A DNA stretch of 64,000 nt from Lachnospiraceae bacterium (GCA_009911175.1 QXWX01000034.1:10668-74667), one strand, 5' to 3'; shown: positions 33,401 to 41,836, numbered from the stretch's first letter. Program-made: numbers and translations. The notes: generated by a model from the letters alone, not told the origin.

Positions 33401-33429
33401 AATATACCACAATTTCCCTTATGTGACAA
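33401..33429 (-). promoter_or_regulatory. Promoter of the holin-like toxin mRNA
   Basis: Minus strand TTGTCA (33429-33424), 17-base spacer, TATATT (33406-33401). The start codon lies about 95 bases downstream, leaving a structured leader. Confidence 0.6.
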
Positions 33430-33452
33430 TCTCTTTTATGTGACTGCGCATT

Positions 33453-34469
33453 TCATTGAAGCAGAAACACCGAAAACGTCGTCCCTTCCCCCACCTTCGA
33501 CTTCACGCTGACATACCCTTTCTGCCGGGTAATGATGCCGCGCGCCAGGTACAGCCCCAGCCCGACGCCTTCCTCCCCCGCCACTTCCTCCGCCCGGTAA
33601 AACCGCTGAAACACATCGTTGTAATGCCCGGCGGCGATTCCGATTCCGGTATCCGTGATATCAATGCGGGTATAAAACTGCCACGGACGCACGCAGATAG
33701 AAATGCTTCCGCCCTTCGGCGTATATTTTACCGCGTTATCCAGGATATTTCCCAGCGCTTCCGCAGTCCATTTGGCATCGTGCCTCACAACCGCATGGCT
33801 GTCGCACGTAACGTCAATCCGGATCTGCTTCTGATCCGCCGTTGCCCAGATGCCGTTCACCGCCTGGGCGATGGTATTGTACAGGCTGCCCTCTTCCATA
33901 TGCAGCGTAAATGTCCCGGTTTCCAGGCGGGACATCTTGATCAGAGACTGCATCAGGAAATCCAGCTTGTTGATCTGCCCGGTCATAGTACCGAGAAATT
34001 CCGCCCGTTTTTCGTCAGATAACCGATGCTGCTGCAAAATATTGGTAAACATCCGGATATTCGCAATCGGAGTTTTCACCTGATGGGAAATATCGCTGAC
34101 CAGCTCCTGGATCGTCTGCTTATCCTGCTCGCTCTGTTCCCTTCCCTGCTGCATTCTGTCATAATACTGCAAAAGCTTCCCCTGAACCTTCGATACCTGG
34201 GAATCCTCATAGGGCTGGTAATTCTCCGGAGATTCCCCGTTCATGAGCGCATCCACCGTCCCGCAGATATCATTTGCAAAATCCGACTGCTCCTTTTTCT
34301 GACGCCCATCCCACAGAAAAACAAGAACAAATATGAGGACTCCTGCTGCCGGCAGAAGCGCGCGCAGACATCCGGAGGGAATATATTCCCACAGGCTTCC
34401 GCACAGAATCAGCACAAGGGCCGTGGACATCAGTATCCTTTTTTCAGATAAAAATTTCATTCTGCCCAT
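33453..34469 (-). CDS. BceS-like membrane histidine kinase
   Basis: A 338-residue kinase with two close N-terminal helices (about residues 12-50) and almost no exterior loop, the intramembrane-sensing plan of BceS-type kinases, which sense through an ABC permease. The dimerisation helix carries DISHQVKTPIANIRMF with the phospho-acceptor histidine; the ATPase domain has ALGNILDNAVKYTPKGG (N box), DTGIGI and GVGLGLYLARGI. GGAGAACAGAG precedes the ATG. It follows the response regulator by 29 bases. The partner permease is probably the FtsX protein at 28661, now separated by the toxin-antitoxin insertions. Confidence 0.92.
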   Translation of the reverse strand: MGRMKFLSEKRILMSTALVLILCGSLWEYIPSGCLRALLPAAGVLIFVLVFLWDGRQKKEQSDFANDICGTVDALMNGESPENYQPYEDSQVSKVQGKLLQYYDRMQQGREQSEQDKQTIQELVSDISHQVKTPIANIRMFTNILQQHRLSDEKRAEFLGTMTGQINKLDFLMQSLIKMSRLETGTFTLHMEEGSLYNTIAQAVNGIWATADQKQIRIDVTCDSHAVVRHDAKWTAEALGNILDNAVKYTPKGGSISICVRPWQFYTRIDITDTGIGIAAGHYNDVFQRFYRAEEVAGEEGVGLGLYLARGIITRQKGYVSVKSKVGEGTTFSVFLLQ

Positions 34470-34498
34470 CTCTGTTCTCCATAAACGGCGCCCCTTTT

Positions 34499-35188
34499 TT
34501 ACTTCCCGCCTGTCCAGATATACCCCATCCCCCTGACCGTCCGGATGTAGGAATGGCCTTCCTCCTCGATCTTTGCCCGCAGCCGGTTCATGGTGACGGT
34601 CAGCGTATGGTCGTCAATATAATTTTCATCACAGTCCCACAGCTTTTCCAGCAAAGTCTGCCGTGTTACGATATTTCCCGCGTTGGCGGTCAAAAGCCGC
34701 AGCAGCTTGTATTCATTGGGCGTAATGTTCAGCTTCTCCCCGCTGCGGACGGCCGTCAGCGCCTGAAAATCCAGACGCAGAAATCCGTCGTCGTAACCGT
34801 CCTCCACAGCCTTTGCGCCGGAATTTCCGCGGCGCAGCGCAACCTCAATCCGCCGTTTTAAGATCTGGGTATGAAAGGGTTTGGTAATATAGTCGTCCGC
34901 GCCAAGGTCGAAGCCGTTCAGTACATCCTCCTCCAGATCCTTTGCGGTCAGAAATATGACCGGCAGATCCGCAGCAGCCTTGATCTCCCGGCAAAGGTCG
35001 AAGCCGTTTCCATCCGGAAGGTTCACATCCAGAATGGCCAGGTCAAAGTGCTCGTCCTCCAAAAAACGGCGTGCTTTCCGGCAGCCGTAAGCCGCCACGG
35101 TCAGGTAGCCGCTTGTATCCAGTTCAAAACACAGACCTGCGCTCAGGGCCAGGTCATCTTCAACAACTAATATTTTCTTCACATGCAT
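34499..35188 (-). CDS. OmpR-family response regulator (BceR-like)
   Basis: A 229-residue regulator: receiver domain with D11-D12, phospho-acceptor D54 in LAILDVNLPDG and lysine in YITKPFH, then a winged-helix DNA-binding domain (NITPNEYKLLRLLTANAG ... YIRTVRGMGYIWTG). ATG at 35188 follows AAAAGGAAA; an ATG at 35200 lies in the target duplication of a MITE. That 195-bp element separates the gene from its ancestral upstream DNA, so its promoter may be lost or supplied by the element. It likely acts on the 11-bp repeats at 31338. Confidence 0.92.
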   Translation of the reverse strand: MHVKKILVVEDDLALSAGLCFELDTSGYLTVAAYGCRKARRFLEDEHFDLAILDVNLPDGNGFDLCREIKAAADLPVIFLTAKDLEEDVLNGFDLGADDYITKPFHTQILKRRIEVALRRGNSGAKAVEDGYDDGFLRLDFQALTAVRSGEKLNITPNEYKLLRLLTANAGNIVTRQTLLEKLWDCDENYIDDHTLTVTMNRLRAKIEEEGHSYIRTVRGMGYIWTGGK

Positions 35189-35200
35189 TTTCCTTTTCAT

Positions 35201-35395
35201 GTTACTATTCACAGCCACTTCACCCACATGCGCAAAAACAGCCGGCAAAGCCGTCTGCCGATGCTGTGCGTCTTAATTTTTTGCTTATGTGGGTGAAGTG
35301 ACTGATTCCGGTCATATAAAAATCATCAAACAGCTTCTTACAAGCTGTGCTTGACGAATCTGTCTGCTGATTTTTATATGGCTGTGAATAGTAAC
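35201..35395. mobile_element. MITE family B, complete copy
   Basis: A 195-bp non-coding element with perfect 17-bp terminal inverted repeats (GTTACTATTCACAGCCA at 35201-35217 and its complement at 35379-35395). Perfect 8-bp direct repeats CTTTTCAT flank it (35193-35200, 35396-35403). Two internal hairpins are visible: CACTTCACCCACAT with ATGTGGGTGAAGTG, and CATATAAAAATCA with TGATTTTTATATG. It sits one base run upstream of the response-regulator start. Partial copies lie at 49565, 51681 and 56052. Confidence 0.88.
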
Positions 35396-35439
35396 CTTTT
35401 CATTCACAGTATAGAAAAAGCTGCTTGCAGGGTATCTGA

Positions 35440-36039
35440 CTAATCCGGCTGCTGCCCGTCATGCGCCTTCCACTGGCATTCTGTGATCTGCAGATTGGAA
35501 AATACCGCTTTAAAGGAAGAATCCTCCGGGGAACATGCGTAGATGCCGAACCGGATCTTCCCCTTCCCCTGGTGCATATGGCAGATCCGCATCTGGCTGA
35601 ATGCAGTCCCGTCCGAGGAGCACTCGATGCAGTAATCATCCTCCCTCCGGCTGAAACGATACCACATGGATTTTACAGAGGCATCAATCTCCGTTGTCGC
35701 CCAGTCCGAATATCCGTTGTTGGTCACAACGCTTCCCAAATGCTGGAACTCGTCATTTTCATATTCGATGGAGCCCTTCAGCCAGTTCTCACTGTCTAAG
35801 TACATCACGATGCCGCACTGGTCAAAGCGATGATGGCTGTCGTGAAATTCCGTCTTCACCACGAAGCTGAAGTACTGCTCCTCCGTTTCCATCTGCAGCA
35901 CCGGAGCATTGTCATTCTGAAAATGATAATACGTCCTCTGCCACAGGTCTGTATGGGGCTTTGTGACAATTTCGATTGTGTCCTGGTTTATTTCATAATG
36001 TTCCGGTTCCCTTGTCCAGGTAAATTTTTTCAGATCCAT
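35440..36039 (-). CDS. DUF1349 family protein
   Basis: A 199-residue soluble protein of the DUF1349 (YesU-like, concanavalin-type beta-sandwich) family. Typical segments are FSFVVKTEFHDSHHRFDQCG, GIVMYLDSENWLKGSIEYEN and MWYRFSRREDDYCIECSSDG. No signal peptide. Relatives are found in sugar-utilisation loci but have no proven activity. AAAGGAGG precedes the ATG. It is the third gene after the coiled-coil protein and DUF4317 genes, 15 bases after the latter. Confidence 0.88.
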   Translation of the reverse strand: MDLKKFTWTREPEHYEINQDTIEIVTKPHTDLWQRTYYHFQNDNAPVLQMETEEQYFSFVVKTEFHDSHHRFDQCGIVMYLDSENWLKGSIEYENDEFQHLGSVVTNNGYSDWATTEIDASVKSMWYRFSRREDDYCIECSSDGTAFSQMRICHMHQGKGKIRFGIYACSPEDSSFKAVFSNLQITECQWKAHDGQQPD

Positions 36040-36054
36040 TTTTTCCTCCTTTTT

Positions 36055-36681
36055 TCACTCCGCCCCAAGAATCTCTCCCGCCAGCTCCCTGTGCGGCCTG
36101 TCCGGATTTTTCTGAAATACATTCACATGGTTCAGGTCGCCGCTGCGGTCTGTAAATGCAGGAAATAAAAATCCGCACTCCGGTTCCCCCGGCTCGTATT
36201 CGTCCGCAAGGGGGCAGATCACGCAGATCAGATATTCAAACACTTCCTCCGACTCCCACAGCCGTTCCTTGTCCGCCGCTTTCGCCGGGATATCGTAGCG
36301 GTCATGGAACATCAGAACGGCATATTCCGAATCCGTCTGATAACGTTCCATGACAACGTCGTAAAATGTATCCAGCAGGGCGTCATTTTTCAAGCCGCAT
36401 TCCTTCAGCGCCATAAGGAGCTGCCACATGCTGCCCGGCTTCTGGGCCTCCGCTGAAAATTCATATTTTATCAGGTTCTGATTCGTATTGGAAAACGGGA
36501 CCGCTTTGGCCAGCTTCAGATTCCTGGCCTTATCCGATCCCGAAAGCTTCAGGAAATTCGTATTGAAGCTGCCGTCAAATTCCCCGTCCCTGTCCACGTA
36601 GCATCCCGCAATCCTTGTGATGGATGTCCGCGCAGGCGTCATCCGCCGCGTCAGCTCCAGCATATCTTCCCTGCTGATCAT
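36055..36681 (-). CDS. Short DUF4317 family protein
   Basis: A 208-residue protein resembling DUF4317, a family largely found in Clostridia and of unknown function. Matching segments are ARTSITRIAGCYVDRDGEFD, ALLDTFYDVVMERY, FEYLICVICPLADE and GFLFPAFTDRSGDLNHVNVF. Family members are usually much longer; this one ends at ELAGEILGAE where others continue, so it lacks the C-terminal domain. The start overlaps the stop of the upstream coiled-coil gene (ATGA), implying coupling. Confidence 0.78.
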   Translation of the reverse strand: MISREDMLELTRRMTPARTSITRIAGCYVDRDGEFDGSFNTNFLKLSGSDKARNLKLAKAVPFSNTNQNLIKYEFSAEAQKPGSMWQLLMALKECGLKNDALLDTFYDVVMERYQTDSEYAVLMFHDRYDIPAKAADKERLWESEEVFEYLICVICPLADEYEPGEPECGFLFPAFTDRSGDLNHVNVFQKNPDRPHRELAGEILGAE

Positions 36682-37442
36682 ATATCCTGCTCCTCGTCCG
36701 CGGGCTGGGAAACCGTATCCTTCTCCTGTTCCTCCCCGTCGTTCAGCTTTTCCTTCTCCTCAGCATTCTCTTCTCCCGCCTCTTTCACGGACTCATTCAG
36801 CTGCATATACCCTTTCATGGCCTTTGTGTAAAGCTGGTCGGCTTCGCTGAGCACATCCCCCAGGCGTTCCCGCTTGCCCTTGCTGGCTCCGCCCCTGCTG
36901 TCGTCCAGCTTCACCTCCATGGAGATCACACTGGCATCCCGCTCCTTCTGGTCATGGGCCTTGTGAATCTGGCTCACCTGCTTATAATCCAGGGAAGCGT
37001 TGCTGATGTTATTCAAAGATTGTATCTGCTGTTCCTCTTTGGTCTTAGGATCTTTCTCGTCCTTCTTTTCTTCCTCGGCCTTCTCAAGCTGATCCTCCAC
37101 CATCTGCTTCAAGGTCTGCGAAATCTCTGTTTCCACATTGCTGATCTGCTCCTCATACAGAGCCACCATGGCCTTGATGGAATCCCAGTCGCCGCCGCTT
37201 GCCATCAGCTCGTTCTTCCGCTCGATCAGCTCCCGCTTGCGCTCCATCAAAAAATCAAGCCGGCCCTCCATCTGGTTATTCGGAGAAATGTTTACCCGAT
37301 CCTCCCTGCGTTCCTGTCCGTCCTTCCGCTTTCCGGACTGGGCGTCCCGCGCTGCCTTGCGGTTCATCGAATTTGCCGCCATCTGCACCCGGTTCCAGGT
37401 GCTTCCGGTCTTTCCTCTGCCTGATTGTATATGAATCTGCAT
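36678..37442 (-). CDS. Coiled-coil protein, unknown function
   Basis: A 254-residue hydrophilic protein without signal or membrane segments. It begins MQIHIQSGRGKTGSTWNRVQ, followed by a basic stretch and then long probable coiled coil (MEGRLDFLMERKRELIERKN ... YEEQISNVETEISQTLKQMV). The C-terminal third is acidic and probably disordered. AAAGGAGTC precedes the ATG at 37442; the longer frame is leader. It is translationally coupled to the DUF4317 gene. Composition recalls the proteins at 5150 and 49026. I do not assign a function. Confidence 0.75.
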   Translation of the reverse strand: MQIHIQSGRGKTGSTWNRVQMAANSMNRKAARDAQSGKRKDGQERREDRVNISPNNQMEGRLDFLMERKRELIERKNELMASGGDWDSIKAMVALYEEQISNVETEISQTLKQMVEDQLEKAEEEKKDEKDPKTKEEQQIQSLNNISNASLDYKQVSQIHKAHDQKERDASVISMEVKLDDSRGGASKGKRERLGDVLSEADQLYTKAMKGYMQLNESVKEAGEENAEEKEKLNDGEEQEKDTVSQPADEEQDI

Positions 37443-37568
37443 ACTTCCCGACTCCTTTCTTCTCTGCTTTCTGCTTATAATATTTATCGTCAGGGTGGGA
37501 AAATCTGTTAAGGCAATTTGGCGCACATCCGGATTTTTCCGATATACACGGTTTGTCAGGATTCACCG

Positions 37569-38462
37569 TCATTGTATATATATTTCTGAAGATGTATCTT
37601 TTACACCATTGATCTGAAGCCTTACATGGATTTTTCCATTTTCAAATTCATCCAGCGGATATTCCAGCGGTTCCGAAAGATCTGTCACATCAACGGAACG
37701 GGCCATGTCTCCCTGTACCAGCCACAAAACAAGGGTTGCGCCGTCCGGGACGGTTTTGCAGGAAATGTCTGCGTAAAGCATTTGGGTGTCCGCGTCCTGG
37801 ATCTTCATATTTTGTTCCTTAATAAATCCTTCGCTGGCGCTGCCGAACTTCAGCTTCCAGACACCGTCGATGAAACTGCTTGTAGTCATTCCGATAACAC
37901 CCGTGTTCCAGACCCGTTCATTGGAAGCAGCGTTCGTGTTTATATTATTTCCCGCGGCAACAGTGACAATAAAGCCAGTGAGACAAACCAGCATAAGCGC
38001 CATGCTGATCACACCGCCAATGATCCATTTCAAGTGATGCGTTTCCTGTTTTACCATGATTGTATCATCCTCCTTATGTTCCATATGCGTTCCGCATTCT
38101 TCACAATATTTTGCTCTCAGAGAAATTTGATGCCCGCAGGCGGGACAGTCCCTTTTTATTTCCGGACGACGCAGAAAATAAATCATCCATCCGATCAGGG
38201 GGGTGGCGACCAAAACTACAATCGCCCATAATATCGGGTCGTCGCCCCGTTTCCCGCAGTCCTCATATACCCATGCCGCCAAAAAACCGGACGTGCAGAA
38301 GGCAAAAATGACGACGCCGAAAAGCAGCAGCGGAATCCCCACGGACAGTCCGCTGAATCCCTCGCTTTTCAGAAAAAACAGGCCGAACCGAAGGAATACC
38401 AGCAGGAAAATCGCCCCGACCGTGATATAAAGCAAAAGCTTCCTGTTCTTTGTATGTTTCAT
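37569..38462 (-). CDS. Membrane protein with zinc ribbon
   Basis: A 297-residue protein: two or three N-terminal helices (residues ~8-95), a zinc ribbon CPACGHQ ... YCEECG at about 115-135, another helix near 148-170 (IIGGVISMALMLVCLTGFIV) and an exterior C-terminal domain of ~125 residues. The start overlaps the stop of the 129-residue gene (ATGA). With the ECF sigma factor at the front of the operon it may sense or respond to the envelope stress that the sigma factor governs. No family name is certain. Confidence 0.8.
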   Translation of the reverse strand: MKHTKNRKLLLYITVGAIFLLVFLRFGLFFLKSEGFSGLSVGIPLLLFGVVIFAFCTSGFLAAWVYEDCGKRGDDPILWAIVVLVATPLIGWMIYFLRRPEIKRDCPACGHQISLRAKYCEECGTHMEHKEDDTIMVKQETHHLKWIIGGVISMALMLVCLTGFIVTVAAGNNINTNAASNERVWNTGVIGMTTSSFIDGVWKLKFGSASEGFIKEQNMKIQDADTQMLYADISCKTVPDGATLVLWLVQGDMARSVDVTDLSEPLEYPLDEFENGKIHVRLQINGVKDTSSEIYIQ

Positions 38463-38848
38463 GCCAATACACCTCTTTTCCTGATATGGATCGTAATGTC
38501 CTCCTTCATGTTTGTTCTTTTCACGCCGACTATGGTCAGCAGTACGCCCGCTAGCCCGATGTAAAAGCAGATGCCTGCGGCGAAGTAAGACAGATACGTG
38601 TTGCTGATTACCATTAAGGCAGCCGCCGCCAGCATCGCAAATGCTGCCAGATTCAGGATCATGGGCAGATACCAGAGGGACAGCGCACGGGTCGCAGGCT
38701 GTTTTTTCATGGCTGCTTCCTTCTGGTACAGCGCAGCTTTGAGTCTCTGGTTCAGCTCCGGGGCCGGCTCATCGGCCAGCTTCATAGAAGCCCGGATAAG
38801 TTCATCCAGGTTCTTTTCTTTCTCAGTATAAAAACGTTCATCGTTCAT
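38459..38848 (-). CDS. Small membrane protein, possible sigma-factor regulator
   Basis: A 129-residue protein with a cytoplasmic N-terminal half (residues 1-50, NLDELIRASMKLADEPAPEL) and two membrane helices (about 55-110). It overlaps the ECF sigma gene by 11 bases and the zinc-ribbon gene by four. Position and topology (cytoplasmic helical part then membrane helices) would suit an anti-sigma factor, but no recognised anti-sigma motif is seen. Confidence 0.7.
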   Translation of the reverse strand: MNDERFYTEKEKNLDELIRASMKLADEPAPELNQRLKAALYQKEAAMKKQPATRALSLWYLPMILNLAAFAMLAAAALMVISNTYLSYFAAGICFYIGLAGVLLTIVGVKRTNMKEDITIHIRKRGVLA

Positions 38849-39362
38849 AGCCAGATTCCTCCAATCTTTTTTTAATCAGCTTTCGGCCTTTAAATAACCG
38901 GCTCTTCACGGTTCCGGGCGGCTTTTTTATAATCGCCGCAATCTGCTCGACGGAACAGTCGGAAAAGTAAAACAATGTCAGCGGCACCCGGATTTTTTCC
39001 GGAAGCGTCCCGATCACCTGATCGACCTCCGCAATCAGCTCTTTTCGAAAATAATTTTCTTCAATGCTTTCCTCGGAGCGCAGTACCTGTTCCGCTTCAT
39101 CGTCCAGATTGCCGCAGGGGGCGATTTTGTTCCGGCGGGCCTGTTTCCGCCTGTCGCTCCTCCAAAGATTATATGCAAATGAAAAAAACAGGGCTTTCGG
39201 ATTCTGCTCCCAGTCCAGCGTCTGCCCGGTCTCCAGCGCCTTCAAAAAAGACTGCTGGTACAAGTCCTCGGCATCTGCTTTGTCCATACAGAGTTTCAGG
39301 CAAAATCTATAAATATCCGTACCAAACTCGTCAATACATCTCTCAATTTCTCTTGCGACCAA
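38838..39362 (-). CDS. ECF-type RNA polymerase sigma factor
   Basis: A 174-residue extracytoplasmic-function sigma factor with regions sigma-2 (ADAEDLYQQSFLKALE; ALFFSFAYNLWRSDRRK) and sigma-4 (LPEKIRVPLTLFYFSDCSVE, QIAAIIKKPPGTVKSRLFKG). TTG is the likely start, seven bases after GGAGGTG. It heads a three-gene overlapping operon with two membrane proteins. The upstream sequence has an ECF-like promoter candidate, so it may be autoregulated. Confidence 0.92.
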   Translation of the reverse strand: MVAREIERCIDEFGTDIYRFCLKLCMDKADAEDLYQQSFLKALETGQTLDWEQNPKALFFSFAYNLWRSDRRKQARRNKIAPCGNLDDEAEQVLRSEESIEENYFRKELIAEVDQVIGTLPEKIRVPLTLFYFSDCSVEQIAAIIKKPPGTVKSRLFKGRKLIKKRLEESGYER

Positions 39363-39387
39363 CGTCTCACCTCCAATGCCCTTTCAC

Positions 39388-39420
39388 TCTATATTCGCCG
39401 TGACCTTATGAACGGTTCAT
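39388..39420 (-). promoter_or_regulatory. Candidate ECF-type autoregulated promoter
   Basis: On the minus strand TGAACC, a 16-base spacer and CGAATATAG, about 30-55 bases before the sigma-factor start. The -35 lies in a near-palindrome ATGAACCGTTCAT. The spacing fits ECF promoters, but there is only this one example in the window. Confidence 0.4.
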
Positions 39421-39452
39421 TTTATTTTTAAAAAAAGTTCCAGCTATGCTCC

Positions 39453-39494
39453 AAAAGGGGCTGCCGGGAAATCGCTGAATTTCCCGGCAGCCCC
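39453..39494 (-). terminator. Strong intrinsic terminator after NUDIX gene
   Basis: GGGGCTGCCGGGAAAT and its exact complement form a 16-bp stem with a 6-base loop; on the minus strand the stem is followed by TTTT. It ends the NUDIX transcript just before the ECF operon promoter. Confidence 0.85.
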
Positions 39495-39532
39495 TGTCTG
39501 ACACTGTTTAACCGTTTCTGAAACGTAGTATT

Positions 39533-40132
39533 TTATCCCTTTCGTCTTCGGGCCAGCAGCCATGTCATCACATGAACCGCCTGCTGGAAGCTGCCCTGTT
39601 CAATCAGATCTTCGATCTCATCCGGGGTGTATTTTCTGACATTCAGAAATTCCGTCTCATCCAGATTCTGTTCCCCGGACTTCCGGCAGTTTTCCGCCAT
39701 AAAAACATAGGCATAGTTATCCGCCAGAGTTGCGTTGGAGGGGACGGTAATCAGATGCGTCCATTGGTCCGAAACATATCCTGTCTCTTCCTGCAGCTCC
39801 CGTTTGGCCGCCTCCAGCGCATCCTCCGACACGGACGGATCATTTCCCGATCCATACTCCCTGCCGTCCGACCGCTCGATGCCCCCTGCCGGAAATTCCG
39901 TTGTCACCTCCCCGATTCCCTGCCGATACTGCCGGACGCAGAGATACCGCCCCTCTTCATCCGATGCCGCGATTACGACATAGTCCCTGCGGCTGTAGCT
40001 GTAATAGGGTTCAAATACGCTTCCGTCCGGGAAACGGTAGGCAGACCTCCTGAAATCAATCCATTCATCCTGCACGATGTGCTCCGTGCTGATCTCCTCC
40101 CACTCCAGATTTTCATTGTTCTTTGTATTCAT
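39533..40132 (-). CDS. NUDIX hydrolase, ADP-ribose pyrophosphatase type
   Basis: A 199-residue cytoplasmic hydrolase of nucleoside-diphosphate derivatives. YVVIAASDEEGRYLCVRQYR and EVTTEFPAGGIE match ADP-ribose pyrophosphatase-like members. The NUDIX helix is EDALEAAKRELQEETGY, with catalytic glutamates. Between PAGGIE and the helix lies an extra 15-20 residue segment (RSDGREYGSGNDPSVS) that is normally two or three residues. AAAGGTG precedes the ATG at 40132. It is a single-gene unit. Confidence 0.88.
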   Translation of the reverse strand: MNTKNNENLEWEEISTEHIVQDEWIDFRRSAYRFPDGSVFEPYYSYSRRDYVVIAASDEEGRYLCVRQYRQGIGEVTTEFPAGGIERSDGREYGSGNDPSVSEDALEAAKRELQEETGYVSDQWTHLITVPSNATLADNYAYVFMAENCRKSGEQNLDETEFLNVRKYTPDEIEDLIEQGSFQQAVHVMTWLLARRRKG

Positions 40133-40200
40133 AATTTCTGCACCTTTTCCTTTATCATATTTTGCCCCCATGGGCGTTCTGTCCATTGTCTGAAAAAATT

Positions 40201-40238
40201 GGCCTGTGACCGGACAGTATTGTACGCGGCCCAGGAAT
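40201..40238. repeat. Dispersed GC-rich repeat, copy 2
   Basis: Related to 2669-2706: shares GGCCTGTGACCG and ACGCGGCCC in the same order and spacing. It lies between the divergent NUDIX and cyclophilin genes. Confidence 0.45.
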
Positions 40239-40421
40239 CAGCTCTTAAATTAAGTATATCATATATTTCTACTTTCCAATACCCATGAATTGAAATCTGC
40301 TTTTCCGTATGGTAATATACCTTATGAAGCGGCCGTATGGCCATGATGGGGTGCCCTCGGGCATACCTTGTGAAACAAACAGTTTCATGCTGGAAATCTT
40401 TTACAAATCGGAGGTAATGCT

Positions 40422-41132
40422 ATGAAAAAAATATTTACTTGCTTCCTGTGCGTCACCCTCCTTGCCGCCGTCCTCACCGGATGCGGTTCGAAAGGGGATG
40501 ATTCCGCGCAGGCGGACACAGGCAAAACGGAAAGTACAGACACCGACCGTACAGAAGGTACGGACAAAGACACTTCAAAGGATACGGACACAAGCAGTAC
40601 AAAGGACGACTGTTCGGAAGAAGAAGCCTATCTGGAAGGGCTGCACCATGTTGAAATCGAAGTGCAGGATTACGGCACTATTGCCCTGGAGCTGGATGCG
40701 GATACCGCGCCGATCAGCGTCACCAATTTTATCCAGCTTGCCGAAGACGGTTTCTATGACGGCCTCACCTTCCACCGGATCATCAGCGGTTTTATGATCC
40801 AGGGCGGAGACCCGAAGGGGAATGGAACCGGCGGTTCGGACAAAACGATCAAAGGCGAATTTTCCGAAAACGGCGTGGAAAATGAGATTTCCCATGTGCG
40901 GGGCGTAATCTCCATGGCAAGATCTAAGGCTCCCGACAGCGCATCCTCCCAGTTTTTTATTGTCCATGAGGACAGCCTGTTTTTGGACGGAAACTATGCC
41001 GCGTTCGGCCATGTAACCGAAGGGATGGAAGTTGTGGACAAAATCTGCGAGGATACGCCTGTGCAGGACAGCAATGGAACGGTGGACAAAGGTGACCAGC
41101 CCACGATCACATCTGTTCAGGTGATCGATTGA
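40422..41132 (+). CDS. Lipoprotein cyclophilin-type peptidyl-prolyl isomerase
   Basis: A 236-residue surface lipoprotein. The signal peptide ends in lipobox LTGC, followed by a low-complexity Thr/Asp/Lys linker (residues ~25-65). The rest is a bacterial cyclophilin domain: FYDGLTFHRIISGFMIQGGD holds the catalytic arginine and surrounding motif, followed by ISMARSKAPDSASSQFFIV and AAFGHVTEGMEVVDKI. It should help fold exported proteins at the membrane. GGAGGTAATGCT precedes the ATG. Confidence 0.93.
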   Translation: MKKIFTCFLCVTLLAAVLTGCGSKGDDSAQADTGKTESTDTDRTEGTDKDTSKDTDTSSTKDDCSEEEAYLEGLHHVEIEVQDYGTIALELDADTAPISVTNFIQLAEDGFYDGLTFHRIISGFMIQGGDPKGNGTGGSDKTIKGEFSENGVENEISHVRGVISMARSKAPDSASSQFFIVHEDSLFLDGNYAAFGHVTEGMEVVDKICEDTPVQDSNGTVDKGDQPTITSVQVID

Positions 41133-41188
41133 TGTAAAACGAATTTTGCGGACATTGACAGGCAGGCACAAGAGCGCTTTGCATCTGG

Positions 41189-41836
41189 TTAATCTGGCAG
41201 CTCTGTAACTGATTCAATACAGCCATCTTTAATCATGATAATTTCATCTGCCTGTGCCGCAAGATACTTACTGTGCGTTACTACAATGACGCACTTTCCA
41301 AGCTCATGCGCCGTTCTTTTTAGTAATTCTATGATTTCCCCCGCCGTGTTTTCATCAAGGTTACCCGTCGGCTCGTCAGCAAGCAGCACTTTCGCGTTGC
41401 TTGCCAGTGCTCTTGCAATGGCAACCCGCTGCTGCTGGCCGCCCGATAGCTGCAAAACATTTCTTTTCCAATCCTCGCAGGGAATGTTTACTTTCTCCAA
41501 TAAATCCTGCGGTTTTTTTGTTCCGCCAAGCCGTACGTTTTCCTCTGTCGTCAGATAATCAATCAAATTATAATTTTGAAAAACCAATGAAACATGATGC
41601 TTCCTGTGGTAGTTAAGTCCTTTTTCCTGTATATCCTCACCGTTATACAAAATGGTTCCTCTCACAGGCAGATCCAGTCCTGCAAGCAGGGACAGGAACG
41701 TCGTTTTGCCTGCCCCGCTTGCACCGACAATCGTGTAAAACTTCTTTTCTTCAAACTGCATGGAAACATTTTTTAAAATTTCTTTTTCTTTCTGTGATTT
41801 ATAAGAATACTGCACATTTTTGACTTCTAATACCAT
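41189..41836 (-). CDS. ABC ATPase of the second efflux module
   Basis: A 215-residue ATPase of the MacB/LolD class with Walker A GASGAGKTT, Q-loop LVFQNYNLIDYLT, signature LSGGQQQRVAIARAL, Walker B VLLADEPTGNLD and VVTHSKYLA. AGGAGG precedes the ATG. It is the last gene of a four-gene minus-strand operon (lipoprotein, two FtsX permeases, ATPase). The whole module is more AT-rich than the flanking genes. Confidence 0.92.
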   Translation of the reverse strand: MVLEVKNVQYSYKSQKEKEILKNVSMQFEEKKFYTIVGASGAGKTTFLSLLAGLDLPVRGTILYNGEDIQEKGLNYHRKHHVSLVFQNYNLIDYLTTEENVRLGGTKKPQDLLEKVNIPCEDWKRNVLQLSGGQQQRVAIARALASNAKVLLADEPTGNLDENTAGEIIELLKRTAHELGKCVIVVTHSKYLAAQADEIIMIKDGCIESVTELPD

